Below the pieces are notes generated by a model. The model was given only the letters and a program-made list of their open reading frames with translations, ran no database searches and was not told the DNA's origin. A stretch of DNA of 64,000 nucleotides from Hyposmocoma kahamanoa. Lineage: Eukaryota; Arthropoda; Insecta; Lepidoptera; Cosmopterigidae. The translations under genes and the position numbers were made by a program. The stretch spans positions 16,389,113 through 16,453,112 of the forward strand of contig NW_020654810.1 of the NCBI RefSeq assembly GCF_003589595.1, read 5' to 3'. Positions 48,401-61,300 of this stretch are shown here, one piece after another (position 1 is the stretch's first letter; every line of letters starts with the position of its first letter).

Positions 48401-48951
48401 CACGCGTTTCCTGGGATTATGCAACAAAAAAGGTACCCTTTTTTGGAGGGGCGAGCCGATGTGACGTGAAGTTTCTTCCGGCGGACTGCCACACCGGCCT
48501 TGCGAGCGACGCGGGCTCGCAGCCTAATTGTTTGACGAAAATAAATGATTGCCAAAATAAAAATAAACGAGAGTTTCACGTTTCATATTAATTTTTAATG
48601 TCACGTTGCCTTTAACATTCTATAAAAAGCAGCTTATAGTGGTTTTGAGTAATCGATGATACTAGCAGAAAACAAATTATACCATTTCATTTTCCGTGTT
48701 TGCATATTATACAAAACCCTTGAGTAATTTTCTAACTAATCGTATACCATCGCACATTATAGCCATTATTAACACAAAATTCGCATTTCAACCATAATGT
48801 TCCCTAGAGTTCTTGTATACATTTTTGTTACTGAATTAATTGTCAGTATTGTAATATTGTTATAAATAATCATGTCCATAATGAAAAGAAAATAAAAATG
48901 TTAAACAGCTCTTAATAGAGCCATAACTTAGTCATGACGAGTAGACAGTGG
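45453..48951. other. Intron with GC-rich blocks
   Basis: Mostly unique-looking. 45956-46507 holds an open frame of 183 codons, the longest outside the mobile elements; it has no domain that I recognise. 47036-47230 and 48090-48540 are GC-rich and unlike the surrounding AT-rich DNA. Confidence 0.4.
45956..46507 (+). other. Unassigned 183-codon open frame
   Basis: It opens with ATG and shows Cys/Phe/Leu-rich stretches towards the end (YYLGLRFFLLEIFALFKEIS), but no signal peptide that convinces, no catalytic motif and no repeat identity. No splice sites or TATA box are placed obviously around it, and part of it is covered by an 83-codon minus frame. It may be a chance frame in a slightly GC-richer block. 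I report it only because of its length. Confidence 0.2.
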
Positions 48952-51712
48952 ACACAAAAAATAATAATTACCGTGTATATGTGTAAACATTAAGTTCATT
49001 GTAAACCATGATTGTTAGCACGCACGCATCGGCGGCCGCACCAAATGTGGGTCAGAGCCTCCACCGCACCGGACTACATTACTACGTTTACTATTTACGT
49101 TAGTGACTAAGCATTTCAGTTGATGTTAGCCCTTCAGCTGCCATTGCCACCCGCTCCGAATTGGTCGATCCTCATAAAAATTTTACTCGTTAACAAGGAA
49201 AATCACTGTTAACGATTTATACCGTTTCAGTATCAAAAGACGATGTCGTACTTACCGCATGTTAGTCCGGAAAATGAGCAGTTATTTACGAAGACAAATA
49301 TCAATATATATCAATACGAATTCATAAATAGAAATATAAATGAATGTCACAAAAAACCTGAATATAGTTACAAAGTCAGTACATCAAAGCGCAGCAGGGA
49401 GCCATGGATTTCGAAAACAATACAGCAAGAATGCTCGCGAACAGACGAACTTTTTCATAAATGGATAAAAGAACCTAAAAATATGATTAATAGAGTAAAT
49501 TACAAAAAGCAACGGAATAAAACTCATAAATTAATTGAAAATAACAGAAACAAATATTATAATAAAGAAATTTATAGGTTACAAGGTAATCCACAAAAAA
49601 TGTGGAATTTGTTAAATCGTATTTCAGGTAAAATTTCGAATTCTATTGACAATATAATCTTAAAAGCATTTGGTACTGAAGAAAAAGTAATAGCTAACAA
49701 ATTTGCCTATGAATTCCAGAACAATGTGAGAGATATATTACCAAACTGTAATAAAAATCTTTTAAACGAAACTCAATTTAGAAAACCTCAAAATCTATCT
49801 TTACTATGTAGACAAGCTACTGCAGATAAAATATATAAAATCATAGGAAATTTGAACACCAAAAAGAGTCCAGGTATAGATGGGATACGCGCTTTAGATA
49901 TTAAATTGACTGCGGAAAAAATCTGCGTAGCCATAGCAAACCTTATAAATGTCAGCTTGAAATCGGGTATATATCCGGATCAACTCAAAATAGGCATGAT
50001 TAGACCTATACACAAAAGCGGTTCCCATAACGACTATTCTAAATACCGTTCTATAACTATGTTACCAACTATCGATAAGGTAATTGAGATATTTCAGCGA
50101 ACAAATCTATAATTTCTATAGTGAGAATAATTTACTATCTGGAACACAATATGGATTTCAACCAAAAAAGAGTACCACACTTTTATTATCGAGATTCACA
50201 GATGATATAAACGATCACTTGAATGCTAGGAAACATGTTCTGTTGGTGTTTATTGATTATAGTAAAGCATTCGATACCTTGCGACATGACACTTTACTAA
50301 ATAAATTAAGCGACACCGGTGTGCGTGGTCCTTTACTAGATTGGTGCAAAAGTTACCTTAATAACCGAACTTACAGGGCTAAAATAGGGCAGTCATATAG
50401 TGATAAAGTTGAATCACTGAAGGCACAGCGCAAGGATCGGTACTCGGTCCACTTCACTACTTAGCCTGTGTAAATGATATTAATAATGTCATAAAAACAT
50501 GTCAGATTTATCAATATGCCGATGACACGTGCCTCATCTGCGCTTATAAACACCTTGAGGCTGCAAGGAGTCGACTACAAGAAGATCTCAATCGAGTGTG
50601 CCAGTGGTCACATGATGCCGGTCTAGTACTCAATACCGAAAAAACTAAAATTATGCATGTGCACTCTAGTCATAACCTGAGCTCGGATTCAACTGACGTC
50701 ATAGCGCATACTCACGAATGCTTGCATAGCATAGCTAAATGCAGATGTCCGCCATTAGAGAAAGTGAATCAACAGACTTATCTTGCATATAGAAAAAGTT
50801 TGTGACAAACTTAGAGTCATTTTAACTAAATTCTATATTATTAAGAATAAAGTGCCTTACTCAGTAATGCTAAACATCTATAATGCACGTGCAGAAAGTA
50901 TTATTTCGTATGGACTTACAAGCTATGGTAGGAGTTATAAAACCTATCTGGATAGTATTCGAAGTCTTCAGATTAGAATTTTAAAATTAATAATACACTC
51001 AAAAATAAAAAAACCCATTACATATGACGAAGAAATTTTTAAAATTTGTAAAATTATACCTATTCATGATAAATTTAAACTTCAAATTCTCAGTGAGCAA
51101 TACTTTAGAACAGAAATTCAGAAACCTGTTATACACAGTAAAATTACTAGGCAAGCTAATAAAAAACTACTCACAATTCCCAAATATTTAAATGTGTACG
51201 GTAAACGAACTTCAAAATATATAATCCCAAATCTCATAAATAATCTACCTACTGAAATTAAAAATAACATGACCGAAAAAAACATTAAATATGTACTTAA
51301 AAAATATATACTAGAAAACTTGTAGTGTAATTAATTAGTTCTCGTAATTTGTAAAGGCGAAATGGGAATGGCCCGTGTAAAGTATATGGTGACCGACCGG
51401 TTTCGCGAGTGTGGAATGCACGGCTCGATGCTTAATGACCGTACGAATTTTTATTGTGTTCGGATGTACTAAATAGTTTAATCTTTTCATGAAATACCCC
51501 CATGTTGTTTTTTTTTATATATGTATTATATGTCAATATGGTCTAATTAGGTATATGCTAGAATTAAGTGTGTGACATAAATATTAAGCGTAAGGATAGA
51601 ATATGAGCTCACCAGTATTGAGTCAAACCAGCTATGGTTTTTACAATACTGTATGTATTAGTAATGTCATTGATATGTGTGTTAAATAAATAAAAAAAGT
51701 AAAAAAAAAAAA
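48952..51712 (+). mobile_element. Second LINE (Jockey/CR1 group), 5'-truncated, with possible 9-bp target duplication
   Basis: The ORF2 remnant is followed by about 370 bp of 3' UTR and an A-rich tail (51685-51712). The sequence agacagtgg flanks it at 48943-48951 and 51713-51721, as expected for target-primed insertion; nine bases could match by chance. If real, the 5' end lies at 48952, and the 290 bp before the first open frame would be the end of the endonuclease region (a weak VSDxAFQLMLALQL match supports this). Confidence 0.7.
49243..51325 (+). pseudogene. LINE ORF2 reverse transcriptase, frameshifted, catalytic core present
   Basis: Four successive frames. 49243-50090: the linker and first RT blocks, with LNTKKSPGIDGI, IGMIRPIHKSGS and YSKYRSITMLPTIDKVIE. 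50090-50410 after a shift: LLSGTQYGFQPKKSTTLLL and VFIDYSKAFDTLRHDT (catalytic Asp of block A). From about 50413 after a second shift: TAQGSVLGPLHYL, then YQYADDTCLI with YADD at 50515-50526. After 50780 a small deletion joins QQTYL to HIEKVCDKLRVI in another frame, and the C-terminal region runs to 51325. All polymerase blocks are recognisable, so the copy is fairly young, but at least three lesions interrupt it. The clade within the Jockey/CR1 group is not determined. Confidence 0.85.
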
Positions 51713-51721
51713 AGACAGTGG

Positions 51722-52701
51722 TGGCAATCTTGGAACATTTGTTTATTAATAAGTGATATTGAGCTATTATAATATTAACGATACAAATGTTTGTTGAGGC
51801 ATTTAAGATAATTACTTGATAATCTTTATTCATTATAACATTCTTCGTGGGAAAAAAGACGGTTAATATTTGTAGAAAGCGAACGCAATGTTTATCCAAG
51901 TGGTCGAGTCAGTGAAGTTAGCAGCAACCTTGTAGAGTCACGCGAGCTTAATCTGTCTTCATTTCCTATCTATCAGAATAGTGGTCGAGCCTGCGGGTGG
52001 AACGAAGTGGTGTAAAGCATTAGCTGCTATCAGGCGACTCTGCCTGTGAAAAATGATTTTCCACCACACCTCCCCGTCTTTTCACAATCTTTCACTGTTT
52101 GCCTTGTGCTTTTGAACCTTATCTATTGTTTCCTTTAATGGCTCGCGTGCCTGCGTTACGTGCAATCTGTCTACCTGTATTTATGAACTTTTCTCTTTGA
52201 TTTCAGGTATGTATCGTGCGAGATAACACTTTGAAGGTAAAATAGGTTAATTGTCTACTGCTTCTGTTCAGCTGTATAGGTCAGCGCGATTCGAATATTG
52301 CGAAAGCTGGCTTTATCTCCACTTGATAAACTGTTTTGTATTTTAATTAATCCGTTGTGTAAATGTTTGTTGATATAACAAACATTACTTAAATCTGTAC
52401 TCAAGAAGTCATCAAAAAAACATCTACTTATTGATGATCTGTTTAACACGCTTCCCTTTCTTTGTTGGTTCAACGGCGCACTGGTTGGGTTTTTGTAGTA
52501 ATGTTTTAAAATTTACCTACATTAAAATAAACAAAAAAAACATTGATCAAATTTTTATGTTTTTAGTGTTCTTTTTTCTATAGTGGCCTAATTATTTTTT
52601 ATCGTTGTAAGTAAACACTTTAAGTTATTACTATTAATTAAGAAGACTGCAGCACGTTCGCGTATGCAAAATATACTTATTAATGTTTTAGTTAGTCCAT
52701 A
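51722..52701. other. No recognised feature
   Basis: Intron after the LINE tail. The 72-codon minus frame at 52255-52473 has no resemblance to a known family. Confidence 0.45.
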
Positions 52702-52847
52702 GGTAATGAAACTATTTTTTCGGATTTAAATCGCGTATATTTGTTTTCTCAAACAAACCGACGTTTCAGGCCCTTTACAGGTCCCATGGTCATGGTTGAC
52801 TCAACCTATCCTATGTGTAACAATCGCGAAAACCTAAGAACTCGATA
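52702..52847 (+). mobile_element. 146-bp non-autonomous element, family B, with 9-bp target duplication
   Basis: Contains the family B start (aatgaaactattttttcgga, tttaaatcgcgtatatttgt), a middle part (ccgacgtttcaggccctt) and the end (gtgtaacaatcgcgaaaacc, taagaactcgata). It is flanked by tagtccata at 52693-52701 and 52848-52856. No coding and no clear terminal inverted repeat. This is the most complete family B copy here; the copies at 16843 and 20254-20600 are rearranged pieces of it. Confidence 0.75.
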
Positions 52848-52856
52848 TAGTCCATA

Positions 52857-53910
52857 AGTTCTCATTTAAGTGAATTGTAAATTCTTATGAGAATAAATAT
52901 CGGAAATCTCTACTTACTACTTATGAAATTGTTCTTGGTTTTAGTATAATATTGAGTTTAGCACGCTTAATATAGAAGTGGCATTATTCGTTCGTTCACC
53001 TCTCGTGTAACGAGTACGTAGCTATTTGAAATGAAAATGAAACTCAGCGACTAACATCCTACATGCAAACAATGGGATGGTTGTCTCCCCCGTCCCTCAG
53101 TACGGCGGGATGCCGGATGATGTGAATTTTAATTACATTTTTATGACACTAAAGCGCTCACTCTCAAGTATGTATGAAGAGTAAACCCAATCTGAAGTTC
53201 CGCTTCCGGCATTTATAAAAATAACCCCTGAGTACAAAATGGCTCGTTCAGACGGCACAGTCAAGATACGAGTCCTCGGATACAATTGAGTTGACATGAA
53301 TGTAGCTTTTGATGTAGATAGAGGTTTCAAAGTCTGCCTTTAATGCGATTAGAGAATATTGAACTCCAGGCTTACGTTAAAATCTGTCTAGAATGGATGA
53401 AGCCATATTATTTTCTGTAACTTTTAATTGATTCTTGAAATAATAAATGAGTCTCGGCTACACTTTTTCCATTTGTTAAAATGTTTTCGAATGTTAGGAA
53501 TTTAACTTTAGCATATATATTCAGAAGTAGAAGAAAGCTATTTACTCGTATTGGCTTTATCAAGATGCGTTTAAAGCCAATAATGTAAAAAGAAAAAATA
53601 TAAACCTCTTTGAACGCGTCGGAATAAGCTGGAATTCTCAATCGCAAACTTATAATTTAAAAAAATAACTGTTATTACAGAGCAATAGTAACATATTAAC
53701 ATCGTACCAAGCAACATATTACTTCAGAAAAACGAAAAATTGTTTTATAACAAATTAAAGAGCCTCCTCATACATGTTATTACGTAATGGAAGATTTTAT
53801 GAATGACAAAGAAATCTGATTTGTATATATTAGTCCAACAATTATAATAATTAGCATATAGATTAATCATTTTATTGATACTGTGTTACTTTATTAAGTT
53901 GTTTTAGTAA
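52857..53910. other. No recognised feature
   Basis: AT-rich intron up to the mariner. Small minus frames only. Confidence 0.45.
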
Positions 53911-53912
53911 TA

Positions 53913-55190
53913 GGGGTTAAAGTATGAAATTGCCGATTTGTACTGAAAATCTAAATTGTTTATTTTTTAAATTTTTAACAAATTTATTTAATCAAAATAG
54001 TTGCCATTATTATCTATACATTGCTGCCATCTAATGGGAAGGTTATTAATGCCTTTCCGATAGAACTCCGACGATCTAGACTGCACAAACTGTGTGAAAG
54101 CATTTTGTACTGCCTCCTGGGAAGAAAACTTCTTGTCACGTAGATAATTGTCCAAATCACGAAAAAAATGGTAGTCCGTTGGAGTAAGGTCTGGTGAATA
54201 CGGAGGATGACGAATGGTTTCTAACTGCAGTTCCTGAAGGGTCAAAATGGTTTCTCGTGCTGTGTGAGGTCTCGCGTTGTCGTGGAGCAATAATGGTGAA
54301 GATCGATTCATGAGTCGGGGCTGTTTTACTGCTAGTTTTGTCAACATGTTTCGGAGTTCGGCACAATAGACATCTGCCGTTATTGCTTGACCAGATCGGA
54401 GAAAACTATAGTGATTAACACCATGCTGAGACCACCAAACAGTTACCATTACCTTTTTGTTGGTAAGTTTTGCTTTAGGACACTTTTGTGGCATTTGACC
54501 TGGGGTCAGCCATTGCATTTTTCTTTTCCGGTTATCATAAATAATCCACTTTTCATCACATGTTACAATTCGATCCAATATTCCTTCATTTCTGTACCGG
54601 TTCAACAAGGCAACACAAGTTTCAACACGCGTTTCTTTCTGCAGATCAGTCAAATCATGAGGCACCCATTTTTCGTATTTTTTTATTTTATTGATTTGAC
54701 GCAAGTGAGTCAATATTGTGGGTAAGGTAACGTTAAACCATGCCGCCTAATTCTTGGGTAGTTTGACTAGGATCGGCTTCCACTATCTCTCTTAATTCAT
54801 CGTTATTCACCTGTGTGGGCGGTCTTCCTCGTGGCTCGTTCTTTAAGTCGAAATTTCCATCACGAAAGCGTTTAAACCAAAATCGCACGGTGCGTTCATT
54901 AGTAGACCCCTCTCCAAACGCAGCATTGATATTGCGGGCTGTTTCTGCCGCGTTAGTTCCGCGTCGGAACTCGTATTCAAAAATCACTCGAATTTTCGCA
55001 GTATCCATCTTTCTTGTCTAAATTGAATAACAAAAACAATTGAAAGTCGATATTCAAATGTTTCAAATTTAAAAAAAAAATCACAGAAACCATTTGAAAA
55101 AAGTTTCATTCGAAAACCTCAAACCATGAAGATTCTATGAAAATTCAAAGAACCTATTGCAATAAAACGGCAATTTCATACTATAACCCC
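53913..55190 (-). mobile_element. Full-length mariner transposon (1278 bp)
   Basis: The ends are inverted repeats: the left end starts ggggttaaagtatgaaattg and the right end, reversed, starts ggggttatagtatgaaattg, matching over 27 bp with two differences. A TA on each side (53911-53912 and 55191-55192) is the target duplication of Tc1/mariner. Length and layout fit a canonical mariner. The transposase is on the minus strand. Confidence 0.95.
53988..55008 (-). pseudogene. Mariner transposase, DD34D, one frameshift
   Basis: The N-terminal part (55008 down to about 54748) begins MDTAKIRVIFEYEFRRGTNA and carries the HTH paired-like DNA-binding region, including ERTVRFWFKRFRDGNF and the GRPPT hook. 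Near 54736-54747 a single-base change shifts the frame and gives a stop at 54733. The rest (about 54747 to 53988) has WVPHDLT, then TCDEKW (first Asp), LLLHDNARPH (second Asp) and YSPDLTPTDYHFF (third Asp); 34 residues separate the last two, the mariner DD34D signature. The two parts sum to about 340 residues, the usual size. WVPHDLT, TCDEKW and WQQCIDNNGNYFD resemble the cecropia-type subfamily that includes the human Hsmar1/SETMAR lineage; the subfamily is inferred from wording, not from a tree. The enzyme would cut and paste the element at TA sites. Confidence 0.93.
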
Positions 55191-55261
55191 TAATATTATT
55201 GAAAAAAATATCCTCTTGTTGTTTAATTTATTTTTGTTTATTAATTTGTTTGTCTAAATAT
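55191..55261. other. Short AT-rich spacer between mariner and hairpin
   Basis: 71 bp of host sequence after the TA duplication, very AT-rich. Nothing recognised. Confidence 0.6.
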
Positions 55262-55314
55262 ATTTCTAAGTCGTAGCCTACGCCCTTACCGGGCGTAGGC
55301 TACGACTTAGAAAT
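55262..55314. repeat. Perfect 24-bp stem hairpin
   Basis: atttctaagtcgtagcctac and gccc form the left arm (55262-55285), then the 5-nt loop ttacc, then an exact reverse complement (55291-55314). The stem is mixed in composition, unlike the AT-rich surroundings, and is the longest gapped perfect inverted repeat seen in the window. Confidence 0.93.
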
Positions 55315-58300
55315 CACATGTAATGTCTTTTATTGCATGTTGGCTAATAAGTTAATACAAATAAATAAAAAATAAGTTCTAAATACGTAAAACGTGATTC
55401 ATTATTATTCCTACATGTCCGCTAAAATATCGTTTACCGATTTATATTTTGTCAATTTCAAGGCCCCCATTTTCCTCAAAAATAAAATTATCTACAATAC
55501 GTCAAAGCTTTTAGCTGATTTATTGCGTACATTACAGGACTTAGAATTTATATGTAGCCGATAAATTTCTACAAAATTATGAATCTTTAGAGTGAACGCT
55601 TCAAGTTACCTCTTCTGACTCATCTGACTCTCTTATCTAAAATGTTATATAGATATGATGTCGAAACGATTGAATTTGAGATCGGGCCATATTTCAGTTA
55701 GAGATATACGAGATGGCTGTAAAATCCGAGATTCTATGTGCAAGCGACCATTTATATCTTATTTCGTCCATTCCGTTTTACGTCCGAAATATTTTACGCT
55801 CACACGAGGAGATGTATTGGCAATGCAAATAAGCGGTATTTTCCACTAAATCACCGCGTTTTATGTTAGGGCAACGGCAAAATGGGCATTATCCCCTTTT
55901 ACATAACGCAAAACAACCACATTTCTTTTGCACGCATTAGTCTTTCTTCGTACGTGATCTATATCATCCCAAACGTACGTGGAGTGCCCACAGTTCTCTG
56001 CATAAATCACATCACCGGAACTAAATGCGTCGGAAAAACGAGCTGGAAAACAAATGATTATGTAGCCCCCGACAATCGCGAAAATACAATAAATAGAAAA
56101 AAAATGTTAAAATTAAAACCGACAACAACAATGAAACGTAGCTTTCCATAAATAACGGAGCAGGCTTTCGGTACGGATGTGGGTAGATTTTGAGAGTTTA
56201 TATAGCCGCCGAACCGTGACCGGTAAACAACGAGAGAAATTTGAATTATGCGATTTAACACTGAAATGGCCTGCTTCTGTTTTATTGTGAATAGATTTTG
56301 CCATGCGAATTACGAAGGGCCCTGACGGGAGCCCCACCGATACCAATATATTGACCGAGAAGAATTAGTATGCTTGCCGCGTGCCTGTTTTTGCTCGGTA
56401 AATTTTTTGCAAAAAGGGAAATAATGATATCATAAGTTAGGGGAGATAAGGCTTAAGCGAACCGTATTGTTTGGCGCGTTAACGTTGATTTCTATTTTGT
56501 GCGATGGTGATAATTTAATTAATTAACGTTGTTAATTGTTGCTTAATAACAGCTATTATGTTATATTTAAAAAGTGTGAAAATAAATTTACACAGTGAGA
56601 AATTGTATTAAAAGGCTGTCTTCATTGACTTTAACGTAAATACGCGAAGTATAATTGCCCAACCCACTTACATTAGGTGCACGGCACGAAGATGACAATA
56701 GCTTTATGAATTTTTAGCACGTAATCGCTTTACCTTGAGTTCTGGCGGACAATGAAGGCTTATACTGTATGCGTGCGACCGGATACGATTCGCGTACAGA
56801 GGACCGGTCCTTCATACATAGTTGAGTGAGACGCCCTCGCAACCAATTTAAAATTCACCCCATAATGACAGCGGAATGAGGCTTGTTGTCCTGCTGCGAT
56901 CATCGCTGATGGAACCTCTGCGGTCCTTTACAAAAATCACACTTTGACGGCAGAAGTAAATTGTGAAAAATCGTATCTTCCGCAGCAAAAAGCTTTCATT
57001 TATATTTCTTGTGGTAGCTCTTCATGTGTCCCCATTGGGCAGTAATATTCTGCATTGTCGTTTACATGGACAGTATTTTTTCATTCTTTACAGAAACGCT
57101 GGTACGAATGGCTCGCCGTCGGCGGTAGCGTTTGATACGGCGCGTTATTACAAATAATTTTTTTTTGAAAAGCACGATATGTTTGCGGAATGTTGCATTG
57201 GTTGCGTTTATGTTGCTTCTGTATTATCTTATCTGATTTATTGTCCATTTAAGCGGATATTTACCGCTGTATTTAAAAATAAACAATAAAAGGAGTGGAT
57301 CGAGTTCCTGAATGGTATAAAGCCGATAATCCGCGGGTCGAGGCCAACAGCGCTCGAACAAATGAAACAGTGGAATAGAGAGATTAAAAAAGTTAGGAAA
57401 CTACATTGGAGCGATTACAAGGGATCGTTTTCAACGTTCATGAGGCGGTACGGTGTGGTGCGGACGGTGCGGCAGGCCCGTGATCGGCGATAGCCGCTAT
57501 ACAATATTGCCTTGGCGCCCGCATCCGCGCCCATACCCGTATCCGGGTCTTATCTTTTGCGCGGTGAGCGCTGCATTTGATCCAATTTGCCAATACAATC
57601 GGATCTAGAGTATTGCATTGGCATTATCTCCTCCGCGGTCTGCACGAACCCTAAGAGTTTCCGTTTGTTGCAATTACCTATAGAGGTTTCTTTTGGAATC
57701 CTCTTTGTCGATGTAAACGATAATTTTCATTTCTTTTCATTTTCAATATGGTTTACTGTCAAAGTGAGCCATACCCATAACAATAATGCCGGTGTCCTTA
57801 TCATAAACAACGTAATCGTCATATTTAGGGAAATTGAGTTATTAACATATCGCACTGCTAATACAATAGTGTATTAACTCAAAAAGTTAATTTATTCAGA
57901 ATACCTGAAAATCGAATTACTCAGTTCCCGTGAAAAATTATTATTATTCATATATAGGTTAAAATTTATGAGCATCTAAACAACTTTTACTTGCCAATCA
58001 CAAGTATATTTAAAAATAAAGGTAAAAAATAATTTCATACTTTTGAGCAAGGACTGTTTTGTCCAGAAGTAGCTCACAAACCGTTTGTCTCATTCTGGGT
58101 TAAGTAGATATATTTTAATGGTTTCTCACAATATTCTAACGACAATCTTATTGACGTGTAGAGAAACAAATTTTACGTTCAGAAATGGTATAATCTTGAA
58201 TTTCACATATTTTGCGTTACAACACTATTGTAATAGCAGTGCGATATCAAAATCAGCAAAACGAGATCTACAATCCTCTGTAAGCGGGGTTATTTTTTTA

Positions 58301-61300
58301 TAAAATTTTATTGTTAAGCGAAATCAGCGTAATTGACATTTTTCAAAGAACAAAATACTCTAGGTGCCTATATCTCGAAAGTTACCAAAACGCAAATGCG
58401 TTGTTTTATTATTAGTAGATTCCATTTAAGTGATATAAAACAGAATAAAGTTTATATAGTTATCCTCTAAGTATGCGAGAGCGAGATGTACTCATGAAAT
58501 ACTGTAAGCTGTAATACTGTAAACTATAGTACTCCAAATAATAAATAAAACTTTTTGTTTATGGCAAAGACAGCAGAATACCTAAGGCATTGTTTTAATC
58601 CAAGGGAAATGTTCACTTGTTTAAATTGCGTAACAACAATCAATGATTTCAAATATGTATATCCCCTTAAAGGACGACTACACGCATAATTTGAAGTAGA
58701 ATCGGCGGCCCCTTTGCGCGCCGGGGGAATCCTCCAAGGTGAGAGGGCGCCGGACACTGGAAAATCTTACCCATCCTCCTGCCTGATAAGATTGTCGAGT
58801 ACAACTCCCAAAACGCAGAGGGATTGAAAACTTCCAGAAATGAAACCGAACATACTATCCTTAGGGATCAATACGTTCGGAAATATAATATCTGGATAGT
58901 TCAGGCTCAACTTGAGATCCTTAGTTTTTGTTATTTTTTGTTTTCCTGTTATTACTTTACGAAGTTTCGTTTAATATCAAATTATCCTGCGGAGTTTCAG
59001 CTGAAATTTTTATTCAGACTCAATCTTGATTGGTCAACGGTTGGCAATATGGAACAAACACTATAGTTTAGTTGAAAAAACGCTACAATGTAACTCAATA
59101 GAGTTTCAGCGTAAAACCCGACTAATACAAATTCAACTGTTACGAAGGGCTTCTCTTATTCACTTTCAAGTATTTCCATTTTATTTCCTTTGTGTGTACA
59201 TACATAGTACCATGTGCTTAGTGTATATATTACGAGCAATACGATATGCCCGCATCGAATAGGCAATGTAGCAATAAATGCATTATTAATTACTTTTCCC
59301 GATCATTATGAATAATAACAAATGCCCGTCTTGGTCAAAGTAATTAAACAAATTATCTTTATTTTTTTGTTAGATTAGGTTTTGCCCGGGAGAAGTAGGG
59401 AATTATTCATACTCCTCGATACAAGTGATAAATTCGCACGCACGCACACAGACACACCATCTTCATCCTCTTGTTATGAATTGGATCACGAATAGTCGGG
59501 CATTATTAATACTGACCAGCTAAAGTAAAAATTTACCAATTCAATAGACCGGTCGTTAACCATAACGCCCAATTAATGAAATTGCCCGTAACATAACTCT
59601 GATTAATTTTCCTGAACATATATTATTTTTTATGGTGTACAAATAACAGATTGATAGAGAATATTTTGAGTGCAATTTTAAAATAGCTAACTAGTAATAT
59701 AAGTGAGCTATTTTATTTTGTTTTCTTATGTATTTCGTCAAGTCAACTATGATCATTGCCTGTATAACAGATCTGCCTATCTTGTTTGGAGGCATTTGTG
59801 ATATCATCAACATGCATGGCCGGGCTTCACCTACTGCTGGGTATTGACCATTTTCAATATAAACAAGTTATAACTCGTATAAGCCACACTACAATGTTTA
59901 AACAATTATCTTATTAGGTCTTAAGACTCCATTATATTGTCGCTGTATACCTTGGAGACGTAAATAAGTAGATTTGCGAATTTTTCCTGGTAAAGTTGAG
60001 CGGTTGTTTACATTGAAAGCGGAGTCGTTTGCTTTAGGAGTGGGGGTAAGGGGGAGATCACTAACGTAATTAGCACAGTTGGTCGGTGGCGGCCCAGTCG
60101 GCGACACGTCATTTCGAACCAACAAATCTACAAATCTTGCGAAAAATCGAACTATTTTTTTACTCTTTGCATAAAAGCACACACTTGGCAACTAGACTAT
60201 AATTGCACTACTTTTGTTAATTATTTATCTTTTTTAACAGAATCCAGCAACAATAAATAAAAAGCTTTTCGATTCGTCGATTTCTTATATCGATATACAA
60301 GGGTGGATTGAAAAGTTCACGCCATAACCAATAAAACAAAGTCAAATGCTTACAAAGCTTCTACTCCACTTAAAAAAATAAGATTATTCAAGATCTTGAA
60401 AATACCCATTTAATCTGCTCCGACATCTTATTCGATGATAATTTCTGGTTAATGAGGCATTTTCTCGTAATTCAAAAAGCGCAAGGTACGAGATGTGTAA
60501 ATAAACATTTTTTTTTCAGTTACGTAGCAAAACAAGAAGTCATTTATCACAACATTCGATTTACCGTGACAGATTTTCTTACCCGACTCGATAAGGACTA
60601 TATTAGTTTTGCAAACTAACGTGTTAGATGTAACAAAGGGCAGGTTTATTTCTATGCTAGAGAGAGAGGTATTCGATTACATCCTTGAACGTTTCTAATT
60701 TCCGGGTCCTCGAATGTGGTTAACGCAATTTCCGAACATGTAGAAAGTACCTGGGGACGGCTAGGATGGCCTCGAGCCATTATCGTAAAATGAAATAAAA
60801 ACTCTTTTTGAAATCACACGATTGAGATGTGACTACAGGCGTAAAGTTTTTTTTGTTACGAGGTGATAAAAATAGTTTCGTACGATACTTCAATTAATTT
60901 TTTTAGACCTTTAGCAATTAAAATAATTGCATTAAGAATTAACTACAAAATTGACGGCTGCCAATCCCAGTGGGGTGTAAGATTAACAAAGAAAAATGTC
61001 AAAAAAAAAACAGATGGATTTATTTCCATTTTCCTTATTTTCTCTATATTTGAAGCGTGACTTGATAAAAATTTCAGTTGTTTAATGGAGAAATCGTGTT
61101 TATTTTATCAAAAGCAAATCGCGAAATAATGCGGAAGACAAAAGTCTCAATACTGACATACCGACATTCCCGGGGGCTAGATATTGACATAGCCGGGAGA
61201 GAAAAAAGATAAATATTTGACAGTTCGCAATAGGGAAATTTTTCCCACTGAATGATTGACAATATACGTCCGGGCGTTTTGCCGAGTTTCGGCTCTAAAT

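Noticed and set aside
54387..54725. 112-codon + frame.
   Set aside because: Antisense shadow of the mariner transposase.
60296..60325. acaagggtggattgaaaagt resembles the end of some mariner elements.
   Set aside because: No partner inverted repeat or transposase piece was found within about 2 kb, so the resemblance is too short to call.
60466..60495. A frame reading QKAQGTRC resembles the KKAQPKE part of Musashi RRM2.
   Set aside because: Only three or four residues agree, and there is no splice context.
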